Assembly (NCBI GenBank): GCA_023388195.1
Contig: JAEWGR010000026.1
Location: forward strand, 1 to 5,230
Direction: 5' to 3'
DNA: 5,230 nt
DNA from: Bacillota bacterium
GTDB lineage: Bacteria; Bacillota; Negativicutes; Sporomusales; Sporomusaceae
The translations under genes and the position numbers were made by a program. Positions 1 to 5,173 of this stretch are shown one piece after another. The first letter of the stretch is position 1; every line of letters begins with the position of its first letter. The notes under the pieces were generated by a model. The model saw only the letters and a list, made by a program, of their open reading frames with translations, did not search any database and was not told where the DNA came from.

Positions 1-280
1 TCCATTTGTCCTTCCAAAAGCCGGCAGCCCCTTTTTTTATAAGAATCAAGGGTGCGAAATACCCGGCAATCATAAACATGACAGGCATAATGTAGACGTC
101 CGTCTCTAAGACGAATAAATCAAAGAAGGGATGCTTTTGCGTATCATTGACAGTCCACCACGCAAGATCCCAGGTAGTGTAGCCCATCCCAACATGAAAC
201 ACAACCATAAGCAAAATGATAAAGGCCTTTAGATTATCTAAGAAATATAACCGTTGTTTGGCCGGTGCCTGTAGTTCCAT
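1..280 (-). CDS. Acyltransferase family 3 membrane protein, N-terminal part (cut by window edge)
   Basis: The first 93 residues are visible; the rest lies beyond base 1. The protein starts MELQAPAKQRLYFLDNLKAF and enters a first membrane helix (about residues 18-35), followed by a loop rich in Trp and Asp and a second hydrophobic segment (about 62-82). The pattern Lys18-X10-His29 at the start of helix 1 matches the (R/K)-X10-H motif of acyltransferase-3 (OafA/YrhL/MdoC-like) proteins, in which this His is considered catalytic. Such proteins usually have 10 or more helices and transfer acetyl or other acyl groups to glycans, lipids or small molecules at the cytoplasmic membrane. The substrate cannot be told from this part. 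The ATG at 280-278 is preceded by AAAGGAGG at 287-294, a strong ribosome site with about 6 nt spacing, so the start is well supported. I found no convincing sigma-A promoter upstream. Confidence 0.82.
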   Translation of the reverse strand, partial: MELQAPAKQRLYFLDNLKAFIILLMVVFHVGMGYTTWDLAWWTVNDTQKHPFFDLFVLETDVYIMPVMFMIAGYFAPLILIKKGAAGFWKDKW

Positions 281-336
281 AATCATCCTCCTTTAATGCC
301 CATTTCCTAAACTCTATTTTCTCTGTTCAACACTTA

Positions 337-363
337 TGCCAAAAGACCTTCCATGATTTGGCA
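337..363. repeat. Inverted repeat TGCCAAA-N13-TTTGGCA, possible operator
   Basis: Perfect 7-bp arms lie at 337-343 and 357-363 and are separated by 13 bp, centred about 70 bp upstream of the acyltransferase start codon. The spacing (arm centres 20 bp, two helical turns, apart) suits a dimeric regulator, or the arms could form a weak hairpin. It lies between the acyltransferase gene and the transposase remnant. No T-tract follows on either strand, so it is not a terminator. The protein that would bind is unknown. Confidence 0.35.
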
Positions 364-387
364 AAATATTGAGATAGTTTTAACAAA

Positions 388-400
388 TAGGGGGACAGGG
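388..400 (+). other. GGGGACAGG element-end-like sequence at the remnant's left edge
   Basis: TAGGGGGACAGGG sits immediately before the first recognisable transposase codon. GGGGACAGG is a frequent terminal sequence of RAYT/IS200-like elements in Firmicutes. A weak partial inverted counterpart, CCTGTAC, occurs at 738-744 beyond the stop codon. If both are real ends, the element spans roughly 388-750 and lost its catalytic half by internal deletion right next to its left end. The right end is degenerate, so this remains tentative. Confidence 0.35.
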
Positions 401-702
401 ATTATGCCTTGGGTATGTTTGCCGACAACACCGCAGACGCGATCGCGCAATTTGTGCAGTTTTCAGGCGCTGCCAACAGTGATAGCTGTCTTGAGCTGGG
501 TGACTGCAAAGTCAGCGTGAGTGACGAAGATCTCCGCAGCCTGATCAGGCTGCAATTCGGTATGGAGCCCGGACAAATCGCCCGGCAGACCAGAGAAAAA
601 CAGGACACAATTCTGCGGGCCATGAAAGCGGTTGAGGGCAGTAGAATCTGTCAACTGGCCCGAATCACAGGCCTGGCGGCAACAAGGGTCTGGAAGGCCT
701 GA
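391..702 (+). pseudogene. C-terminal remnant of IS200-like / REP-associated tyrosine transposase
   Basis: The open frame runs from just after a TAG at 388-390 to the TGA at 700-702. A TTG at 409 gives 97 residues and the ATG at 415 gives 95. The block DYALGMFADN, then AIAQFVQF, then SDSCLEL, then a basic helical stretch and a final helix-turn-helix (LARITGLAATRVWKA) is the order I know from the middle-to-end of Clostridial/Negativicute IS200-like (RAYT) transposases, where this part follows the catalytic domain. The HUH/Y1 domain with its His-X-His and catalytic Tyr, normally about 150 residues, is absent, so it cannot act as a transposase. The frame is nonetheless intact with no stops, so either the deletion is recent or the C-terminal DNA-binding piece is kept. 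No canonical ribosome site precedes the TTG; a G-rich run (390-400) lies upstream. The family call rests on remembered pattern, not alignment. Confidence 0.62.
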
Positions 703-789
703 CCTGGCTCCTGGTGCGGTACCTATTTTAGCTGTTGCCTGTACGGGACGATAGTTTAGATCCGTTTGGCTGAGAAGTTTTAAGCACGG

Positions 790-1710
790 TCATTGATCGT
801 GTTTTTTAGTTGCTTTTTTAACGGCATCCCGGGTTTCCGGAAATGAATTAAGCACAAAATCGCGGAACCTCAGGGTGGCCGGGGAGGCATATCTGCCCTT
901 AATCCAGGCTAAGCTGATTGTCCGGTAGCAGGCCGGTGAAGAGATCGGCAAAAAGGCCAGCCGGCTGTTGCTGAGACCGGGCAGGCGGGGAATAACGGCC
1001 ACGCCCAGTCTGGTTTCCACCAGGCCGGCGACAGTGGGAATCTCTTCCCCTTCAAATGTTATATTCGGGGTTAACTGTGCCTCCCGGAATAGCTGATCTG
1101 TTAAAATCCGCAGGCTAAAGTTACTCTTCAGGGTGATAATGGGTTCAGCGGCGATTTCGGCCAGGGTGATGCTTTCTCGCCCGGCGAGCCGGTGGTTGGC
1201 AGGCACAACAACAAATAGCTCTTCCGTATATAAAGGTACCCATTCGGCGTCTTTCCTGTTTACCGGCGGCGTGGACAGGCATAAGTCGATTTCGCCGGCT
1301 TCCAGTTGCTCCAGCAATAGGTGGGAAGGGTTCTGGTAGAGTTTGAACTGGATATTTGGATATAAGGCACGGAACCGGCCAAGGAGATCAGGAACAATAT
1401 GTGCGCCCTGGGAGTGTAAAAAGGCCAGCGAAACCGTTCCGTGGTCCGGGTCAATAATATTTTCGATTTCCTTTTTGGCGTCGCGGACTTCCTGCATGGC
1501 CCGGTTAATGTGTCTTAAAAAGATTTCGCCAAACTGGTTCAACATAATATATTTGCCCCGCCGCTCGAATAAAGGAACCCCCAGTTCTTCTTCCAGCCTG
1601 GCGATAGAGCGGCTTAATGCCGGCTGGGAGAGGGAAAGCTGACCGGCGGCCTGGGTGAAGTGCTGCAGCTGCGCAACAGTCAGAAAGTATTCCAGTTGAT
1701 GCCATTCCAT
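790..1710 (-). CDS. LysR-type transcriptional regulator (YybE-like)
   Basis: A 306-residue protein of normal LysR length. Residues 1-60 form the winged helix-turn-helix; the recognition part is around 18-40 (FTQAAGQLSLSQPALSRSIA) and the wing around 45-62. A linker helix (about 63-90) leads to the two-lobed periplasmic-binding-like effector domain (about 91-292), with the typical LVETRLGVAVIPRL segment near 230-243. Such proteins act in the cytoplasm as tetramers that bind the shared intergenic region, repress their own gene, and activate or repress the divergent gene on binding a small co-inducer. The divergent MFS neighbour suggests that the exporter is the target. The arrangement and opening sequence resemble yybE/yybF of Bacillus subtilis, whose inducer I do not know. 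The ATG at 1710 has AAAGGTGG about 10 nt upstream. A basic tail (VKKATKKHDQ) follows the domain. No terminator is evident between its stop and the transposase remnant. Confidence 0.93.
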   Translation of the reverse strand: MEWHQLEYFLTVAQLQHFTQAAGQLSLSQPALSRSIARLEEELGVPLFERRGKYIMLNQFGEIFLRHINRAMQEVRDAKKEIENIIDPDHGTVSLAFLHSQGAHIVPDLLGRFRALYPNIQFKLYQNPSHLLLEQLEAGEIDLCLSTPPVNRKDAEWVPLYTEELFVVVPANHRLAGRESITLAEIAAEPIITLKSNFSLRILTDQLFREAQLTPNITFEGEEIPTVAGLVETRLGVAVIPRLPGLSNSRLAFLPISSPACYRTISLAWIKGRYASPATLRFRDFVLNSFPETRDAVKKATKKHDQ

Positions 1711-1742
1711 AAATGCTAAACCACCTTTGCCAACAGCCTATT

Positions 1743-1766
1743 GGTTATATATGGATTATCATAACC
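1743..1766. promoter_or_regulatory. Inverted repeat GGTTAT-N12-ATAACC over the LysR -10 region
   Basis: Perfect 6-bp arms at 1743-1748 and 1761-1766 flank 12 bp, and the right arm overlaps the regulator's -10 box (1758-1763). A regulator bound here would cover the -10 and start site, consistent with LysR autorepression. The AT-rich core offers T-N11-A options (for example 1746-1758), but these are common by chance in AT-rich DNA. Confidence 0.4.
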
Positions 1767-1786
1767 CGCTTCCCGGGCAGCGTCAA
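1758..1786 (-). promoter_or_regulatory. Sigma-A promoter of the LysR gene
   Basis: Read on the minus strand, TTGACG (1786-1781) and TATGAT (1763-1758) are separated by exactly 17 bp, each one base from consensus. The inferred start of transcription is near 1751, giving a leader of about 40 nt. The 17-bp spacer contains an imperfect palindrome (GCTTCCCGGGCAGC, 1768-1781; 6 of 7 pairs), a position where bound regulator would block RNA polymerase. Confidence 0.75.
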
Positions 1787-1808
1787 CTGATTGGGTACTA
1801 TGATCTAA

Positions 1809-1838
1809 AATGCATCAATTCTATTAAAATCATGCATT
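1809..1838. promoter_or_regulatory. Inverted repeat AATGCAT-N16-ATGCATT, candidate LysR operator
   Basis: Perfect 7-bp arms at 1809-1815 and 1832-1838 are separated by 16 bp, with a second symmetric pair ATGAT (1800-1804) / ATCAT (1829-1833) overlapping it. It lies between the two divergent promoters, upstream of the regulator's -35 and immediately upstream of the exporter start region. That is where LysR proteins place their high-affinity recognition site. Each arm contains the self-complementary ATGCAT, which could inflate the apparent symmetry. Assignment to this regulator is inference from position. Confidence 0.45.
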
Positions 1839-1866
1839 GGACATAGGCAATTATGACGGTTATATT
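1837..1866 (+). promoter_or_regulatory. Possible weak promoter of the MFS exporter
   Basis: TTGGAC (1837-1842) and TATATT (1861-1866) are 18 bp apart on the plus strand. The -10 is 5 of 6 to consensus but the -35 is only 3 of 6, as expected for a promoter that needs an activator. The -35 overlaps the end of the AATGCAT/ATGCATT repeat. Transcription would begin around 1873, downstream of the ATG at 1853, which fits translation beginning at 1910 instead. Confidence 0.35.
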
Positions 1867-1893
1867 AATAAGAGAAGAAGTTCAGTACCTGTT

Positions 1894-1901
1894 GGGGAGA
1901 G
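1894..1901 (+). promoter_or_regulatory. Ribosome binding site that fixes the MFS start at 1910
   Basis: GGGGAGAG precedes the ATG at 1910-1912 by 8 nt. The in-frame ATG at 1853 has no purine-rich site in front of it, and the 19 residues it would add do not resemble an MFS N-terminus, so 1910 is preferred. Confidence 0.7.
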
Positions 1902-1909
1902 AGCATACT

Positions 1910-3124
1910 ATGCAGTTTATTCAAGGCAAACATCAAATTCTGTGGCCAACCATTTCATCCCTCTTTTTAGGCAGCTTTGTGACTTTTGCTTGCCTTTATA
2001 GTACACAGCCGCTTATTCCGCTGTTTTCTGAACAGTTTCAGGTTAGCCCGGCAGTCGCCAGTCTGTCTGTTTCGCTGGCAACAGGCTGTATGGCTGCTTT
2101 TATGCTTGTTGCCTCCTGGCTTTCTGACGCCAGAGGGCGCAAGGTAATCATGGGCAGCTCCCTGCTGGCCACCGCCGTGCTGCAGGTCCTTATCGGCTTT
2201 AGCACCAGTTTTACCTGGCTGCTGGTGCTGCGGGCCATACAGGGAATTATGGTCGCCGGGTTTCCGGCTATAGCCATGGCGTATATTGCGGAGGAGTTTG
2301 ATCCTGCCACCAGTGGCCTGGTTATGGGTATCTATATCAGCGGCAATTCTGTCGGCGGGTTGACTGGCCGGATGGTTGTCGGCGCTGTGACTGATTTCTT
2401 TTCCTGGCAGAGTGCGATGCTGACGATTGGCTTTATCAGTTTGGCGGCTGGGTTGTGGTTTTGGTTTAAATTGCCTGCTTCCCGCAATTTTTCCCCCCGG
2501 CCCAGACCCGTGTCAGCGATTCTTGGTGTAATATGGGCTACGGTCACCAAGCCGCCGTTGCTGCTGCTTAATCTGATTGGTTTTTTGGTAATGGGCAGTT
2601 TTGTTACTGTCTACAATTATATTGGCTATCCCTTAATGGCGCCGCCATATAACCTGAGTCATACAGTTGTCGGTCTGGTTTTCGTTATCTATCTGGTCGG
2701 AACTTTTAGCTCAACCTGGCTGGGACGTCTCGCCATTACTGCCGGCAGACCGAGGGTATTATTACTGGCTGTTTGCATTATGGCAACAGGCAGTCTGATT
2801 TCGGTGGGCGATGGCCTGCTGCTGAAAATCGGTGGTATAGCTGTCTTTACATTTGGCTTTTTCGGCTGTTATTCTGTGGTCAGCAGCTGGGTTGGGCAGT
2901 GTGCCGGCAGCGACAAGGCGGCTGCGTCCTCCTTGTATTTGCTTTTTCACTATACCGGGGCCAGTGTGATTGGCGCCTGGGGCGGGAGGTTTCTGGGCGA
3001 GTATGGCTGGGGCGGCATTGTGGCTCTGACGGTTGCCGCCTTACTGTTGGTTTTGGTATTGCTGGCCGGATTATTTTTATATACCAGGAACAAGGCGGCT
3101 GGCGCTGCTTCTCCGGCAGAATAA
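1910..3124 (+). CDS. MFS transporter, probable drug/metabolite exporter (YybF-like)
   Basis: From ATG 1910 the protein has 404 residues, the usual size of a 12-helix major facilitator. The N-terminal half has helices from about residue 12, with the motif-A loop WLSDARGRKVIM (70-81) between helices 2 and 3, and a Gly-rich motif-C-like helix 5 (GLVMGIYISGNSVGGLTGR, about 136-154), a hallmark of proton-driven antiporters. A polar central loop (about 188-205) separates the halves, and a short basic/Ala tail follows the last helix. It resembles the YnfM/YybF group of putative efflux permeases, so proton-coupled export of an organic compound across the cytoplasmic membrane is likely; the substrate is unknown. 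An alternative in-frame ATG at 1853 would give 423 residues but lacks a ribosome site. It is divergent from the LysR gene with a shared control region, indicating that the LysR protein regulates it. No frameshift or missing helix is apparent. Confidence 0.9.
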   Translation: MQFIQGKHQILWPTISSLFLGSFVTFACLYSTQPLIPLFSEQFQVSPAVASLSVSLATGCMAAFMLVASWLSDARGRKVIMGSSLLATAVLQVLIGFSTSFTWLLVLRAIQGIMVAGFPAIAMAYIAEEFDPATSGLVMGIYISGNSVGGLTGRMVVGAVTDFFSWQSAMLTIGFISLAAGLWFWFKLPASRNFSPRPRPVSAILGVIWATVTKPPLLLLNLIGFLVMGSFVTVYNYIGYPLMAPPYNLSHTVVGLVFVIYLVGTFSSTWLGRLAITAGRPRVLLLAVCIMATGSLISVGDGLLLKIGGIAVFTFGFFGCYSVVSSWVGQCAGSDKAAASSLYLLFHYTGASVIGAWGGRFLGEYGWGGIVALTVAALLLVLVLLAGLFLYTRNKAAGAASPAE

Positions 3125-3181
3125 GCTGTCACCAAGGATCTATTGTCTTACGATCCGCTCAGGCCATATAAATAAAGCAAG

Positions 3182-3230
3182 GACAGGCCTCCGCTTATGG
3201 ACCCGGACAGTCCCTGGCGGAGGCTTTGTC
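3182..3230. terminator. Hairpin between convergent genes, probable bidirectional terminator
   Basis: GCCTCCGC (3187-3194) pairs perfectly with GCGGAGGC (3217-3224), and the stem is extended past an internal loop by GAC (3182-3184) with GTC (3228-3230). The loop is 22 nt. It lies 62 nt after the MFS stop and about 65 nt beyond the flavoprotein stop, where both convergent genes would need termination. T-runs are poor on either side (CTTTGTC on plus), so efficiency is uncertain. Confidence 0.5.
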
Positions 3231-3294
3231 ATAGCTAAACGCAGATAATATCAGAGTGGAATAAGGCCGGGGCCTCAGGGTGGCACTGGCGTGA

Positions 3295-3852
3295 TTAGAG
3301 CCCTGCTCCCAGTTTTTCCGCCTGGTTGAGGGCATCGGTATGGATAATGTCACCTTTGGCAGATACCTTGGGAACTGCCAGTATACCCTTATCCTGCCAT
3401 TTCATATAATCAACAATGCCTTTATAGGTTTCCGTGGCACCGGTAAATATGCTGAGGTCTTCATCAGCGCCGCAGATCAACAGCAGGCTTTCTTTGATCT
3501 TCAGCGGCCGCTTACACCCTGGCACGGCATAGGCATAAAACTTATCAATCGCCGCCTTCAAGTGGGACGATATCCCAAACCAATACAGCGGGGTTGCGAA
3601 CACCAGGATGTCGGCGTTTTCCAGCAACGGCTCCAGTTCGGTAAAATCGTCCTGAATCGAACAGGCAGTGTTTTTACTCCAACAGGTCTCGCAGGCCCGG
3701 CAGCCACCAATTTTTTTGTCTGCGGTTGCAAATTTGACTGCGTCATGCCCGGCTGCCTGGGCTCCTTTAATGAACGCATCGGCGAGCATGTCACTGTTGC
3801 CGCCTTTTCTGGGACTGCCTGTGAGAACAAGAATATGTTTGCCCAAAGTCAT
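3295..3852 (-). CDS. Flavodoxin-fold FMN-dependent oxidoreductase, iron-sulfur flavoprotein-like
   Basis: 185 residues from ATG 3852. A first beta strand (HILVL, 6-10) leads into the FMN phosphate-binding loop TGSPRKGGNSD (11-21), and TPLYWFGISSHLKAAIDKF (87-105) is the second flavin-binding signature of the NADPH-dependent FMN reductase family. Between them is C51-X2-C54-X2-C57-X6-C64, followed by the usual DDF. This matches the compact cysteine motif of archaeal/clostridial iron-sulfur flavoproteins (Isf), which bind a 4Fe-4S cluster and pass electrons between it and FMN. Many relatives carry only three of these Cys and no cluster. The likely role is cytoplasmic electron transfer or reduction of quinones, peroxide or oxygen; the partner is unknown. 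It has its own promoter, so it is probably monocistronic. Start choice: GAGGAG (3860-3855) is only 2 nt from the ATG but 8 nt from a TTG at 3846, which may be the real start (183 residues). Extension to 3930 gives a sequence unlike the family. Confidence 0.88.
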   Translation of the reverse strand: MTLGKHILVLTGSPRKGGNSDMLADAFIKGAQAAGHDAVKFATADKKIGGCRACETCWSKNTACSIQDDFTELEPLLENADILVFATPLYWFGISSHLKAAIDKFYAYAVPGCKRPLKIKESLLLICGADEDLSIFTGATETYKGIVDYMKWQDKGILAVPKVSAKGDIIHTDALNQAEKLGAGL

Positions 3853-3891
3853 CACTCCTCGTATAAATGGGATTTGCTTCCTGCTGGCCCT

Positions 3892-3920
3892 ATTATAACC
3901 TTTTGTTGATATAATTTGAA
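3892..3920 (-). promoter_or_regulatory. Sigma-A promoter of the flavoprotein gene
   Basis: On the minus strand TTCAAA (3920-3915) and a perfect TATAAT (3897-3892) are 17 bp apart. Transcription would start near 3885, giving a leader of about 33 nt. It lies downstream of the tandem terminators of the preceding gene and so makes the flavoprotein independently transcribed. It also argues against translation from the far-upstream ATG at 3930, which would precede the promoter. Confidence 0.7.
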
Positions 3921-3946
3921 GTACGCACATTTACCGTCTGTACAAT

Positions 3947-3984
3947 AAAAAAACTCCATACTGTTATAAAAGTTAGTATGAAGT
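3947..3984 (-). terminator. Rho-independent terminator 2 after the desulfhydrase gene
   Basis: On the minus strand the stem CATACT (3962-3957 complement side) pairs with AGTATG, with a 12-nt loop and an extension by ACT/AGT past one mismatch. It is followed directly by seven T (complement of A 3947-3953). The stem is AT-rich, but the T-tract is excellent. Read on the plus strand there is no T-tract, so it works only for minus-strand transcripts. Confidence 0.72.
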
Positions 3985-4029
3985 AAAAAGATGATCATAC
4001 CTAACTTACCAGATCTGCCGGTATGGATC
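3985..4029 (-). terminator. Terminator 1 after the desulfhydrase gene, overlapping its stop codon
   Basis: On the minus strand GATC(C)ATACC (4029-4020) pairs with GGTATGATC (4001-3993), 9 bp with a single bulged base, an 18-nt loop, then AT and CTTTTT (complement of A 3985-3989). The stem begins inside the stop codon of the desulfhydrase gene. Together with the adjacent hairpin it forms a tandem terminator, presumably to insulate the flavoprotein gene. Confidence 0.55.
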
Positions 4030-5020
4030 AGCCCAGTTCAAATTCATTACCCTGCGGAAACAGGCCAAATAAACCGCCTGTATGGATAAACAGGATGTTA
4101 TGCAGTTCCCGGCAATGTCCTTTTTTAATCTCCTGCACCAGTCCATAAAACGCCTTGCCTGTGTACACCGGGTCCAGGAGGATTCCTTCCAGTTTGGCTA
4201 ATTCATAAATAAACTGGCGCTCCTCCGGTCGCCCCAGGGCATAGCCGCGTCCAACATACCCGTCTATAATGTGCGTATTCTTAGCGTTGTAGGGAACGGG
4301 AGAAGCCAGATACGCATTGCTGGCCTGCAGGATCTGTTCTATTTCGTTTCTGAAGTGGGCAGCGTCATTGCAGACATTAAACCCGATAAGCGTATGCGCT
4401 GTTTGCAGCATTTCCTTGGCCAGCAACAGCCCGGCATAGGTTCCGCCGGAGCCGACGGCTACGACAATGGCATCAAAAATAATCTGTTGTTCCTGCTCCT
4501 GCCGGATTATTTCCTCCAGGGCGGAATAATAGCCGAAGGCCCCCAGGCCGCTTGATGCCCCTTCGGGGATGACGTAAGCAGTATGTCCTTGCTGGCTTAG
4601 CTCTGCTTTAATTTTCTGCATAATCTCGTTCCGCTGATCCCGGTACTCAGCGTCGGTTACCCACCGGATGTCGGCTCCCAGGAGCCGGTCCAGCAACAGA
4701 TTGCCTGCAGCTGTAGTGTCAGGGCTGCCCCGCAGTACCAGGGTGGCTTTTAACCCGAGCCTGGCCGCGGCGGCAGCGGTTGCCCGGCAATGATTGGACT
4801 GCACACCGCCACAGGTAATCAGCGTGTCGGCTCCCTGCTGCAGTGCCTCATGGATAACATACTCCAGCTTTCTGACCTTATTGCCGGAAAGTTCGGTACC
4901 GGTTTGGTCGTCCCGTTTCACATAAATCGCCGGGCCGCCCAACTGGCGGGATAATCTCTCCAGCTTGTGAATAGGAGTAGGTAAATTGGCCAATTTCACG
5001 CGCTCAGGAAGTCTGGTCAT
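4028..5020 (-). CDS. dcyD: D-cysteine desulfhydrase (PLP-dependent, ACC deaminase family)
   Basis: 330 residues, the standard length of the family. The fold-type II PLP signature LSGNKVRKLEY (45-54, Schiff-base Lys48) is followed by the GGVQSNHCR block (71-79; Ser75/Asn76 contact substrate and ring) and the Gly-rich phosphate loop GSGGTYAG (190-197). DGYVGRGY (253-260) and DPVYTGKA (283-290) carry the active-site tyrosines, and HTGG lies at 313-316. ACC deaminases have Glu after that Tyr and Leu in the HxGG motif; this protein has Thr287 and Thr314, as in desulfhydrases. The expected reaction is D-cysteine to pyruvate, H2S and ammonia in the cytoplasm, for detoxification or use as a sulfur or nitrogen source. 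L-cysteate sulfo-lyase and broader D-amino-acid lyases share the fold and are alternatives. The ATG at 5020 has AAGGGG about 11 nt upstream. It has its own strong promoter and tandem terminators, so it is probably transcribed alone. Confidence 0.9.
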   Translation of the reverse strand: MTRLPERVKLANLPTPIHKLERLSRQLGGPAIYVKRDDQTGTELSGNKVRKLEYVIHEALQQGADTLITCGGVQSNHCRATAAAAARLGLKATLVLRGSPDTTAAGNLLLDRLLGADIRWVTDAEYRDQRNEIMQKIKAELSQQGHTAYVIPEGASSGLGAFGYYSALEEIIRQEQEQQIIFDAIVVAVGSGGTYAGLLLAKEMLQTAHTLIGFNVCNDAAHFRNEIEQILQASNAYLASPVPYNAKNTHIIDGYVGRGYALGRPEERQFIYELAKLEGILLDPVYTGKAFYGLVQEIKKGHCRELHNILFIHTGGLFGLFPQGNEFELG

Positions 5021-5056
5021 TGAGCATTCACCCCTTATGCATTATAAATTAAACAG

Positions 5057-5085
5057 ATTATAGTCCATTCTACTCTGGACGTCAA
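5057..5085 (-). promoter_or_regulatory. Strong sigma-A promoter of the desulfhydrase gene
   Basis: On the minus strand TTGACG (5085-5080) and a perfect TATAAT (5062-5057) are spaced by exactly 17 bp: 11 of 12 consensus bases. Transcription would begin near 5050, leaving about 30 nt of leader, too short for a riboswitch or T-box. Near-constitutive expression is inferred; no obvious operator palindrome overlaps it. Confidence 0.82.
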
Positions 5086-5115
5086 CCATTAATTACCAAT
5101 TCAACTTATGAGAAG

Positions 5116-5152
5116 AAAGCCCCTTCTGCCGTGACCGGACAGAAGGGGCTTT
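5116..5152 (-). terminator. Rho-independent terminator of the upstream minus-strand gene
   Basis: AAAGCCCCTTCTG (5116-5128) and CAGAAGGGGCTTT (5140-5152) form a perfect 13-bp stem with an 11-nt loop. On the minus strand the stem ends in TTT and continues CTTCT; on the plus strand it ends in TTTG. It begins about 21 nt after the stop codon at 5174, which identifies it as that gene's terminator and separates it from the desulfhydrase promoter. Confidence 0.85.
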
Positions 5153-5173
5153 GTATGTTGGTTGATATGGGGG

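Noticed and set aside
318..346. Sigma-54-like promoter (minus-strand TGGCATA-N4-TTGAA) upstream of the acyltransferase
   Set aside because: The essential GC of the -12 element is GA here, and no sigma-54 activator or related gene is near.
703..789. Terminator or small gene between the transposase remnant and the LysR stop
   Set aside because: No stable hairpin with T-tract and no open frame with a ribosome site is seen; only the degenerate CCTGTAC possible element end.
1853..1909. Upstream ATG extending the MFS protein by 19 residues
   Set aside because: No ribosome site precedes 1853 and the extension is not MFS-like; ATG 1910 has GGGGAGAG at good spacing.
3136..3156. Small hairpin GGATC...GATCC after the MFS stop
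   Set aside because: A 5-bp stem with an 11-nt loop and no T-run is too weak to call a terminator; the stem at 3187-3224 is better.
2773..3171. Plus-strand frame of 132 codons overlapping the end of the MFS gene
   Set aside because: It lies in another frame of the transporter's last helices, which are unmistakable membrane segments; the Trp/Arg/Gly-rich translation is typical of an out-of-frame reading.
3264..3275. Palindrome AGGCC-GG-GGCCT next to the flavoprotein stop
   Set aside because: A short GC palindrome with almost no loop and no T-tract on either side; it may arise by chance.
3340..3909. Long plus-strand open frame (189 codons) opposite the flavoprotein
   Set aside because: It is the antisense shadow of a gene with clear flavodoxin-family motifs, has no ribosome site, and its translation shows no recognisable family features.
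5020..5056. Riboswitch or T-box leader for the cysteine-related gene
   Set aside because: The leader from the mapped promoter is only about 30 nt, too short, and contains no hairpin.
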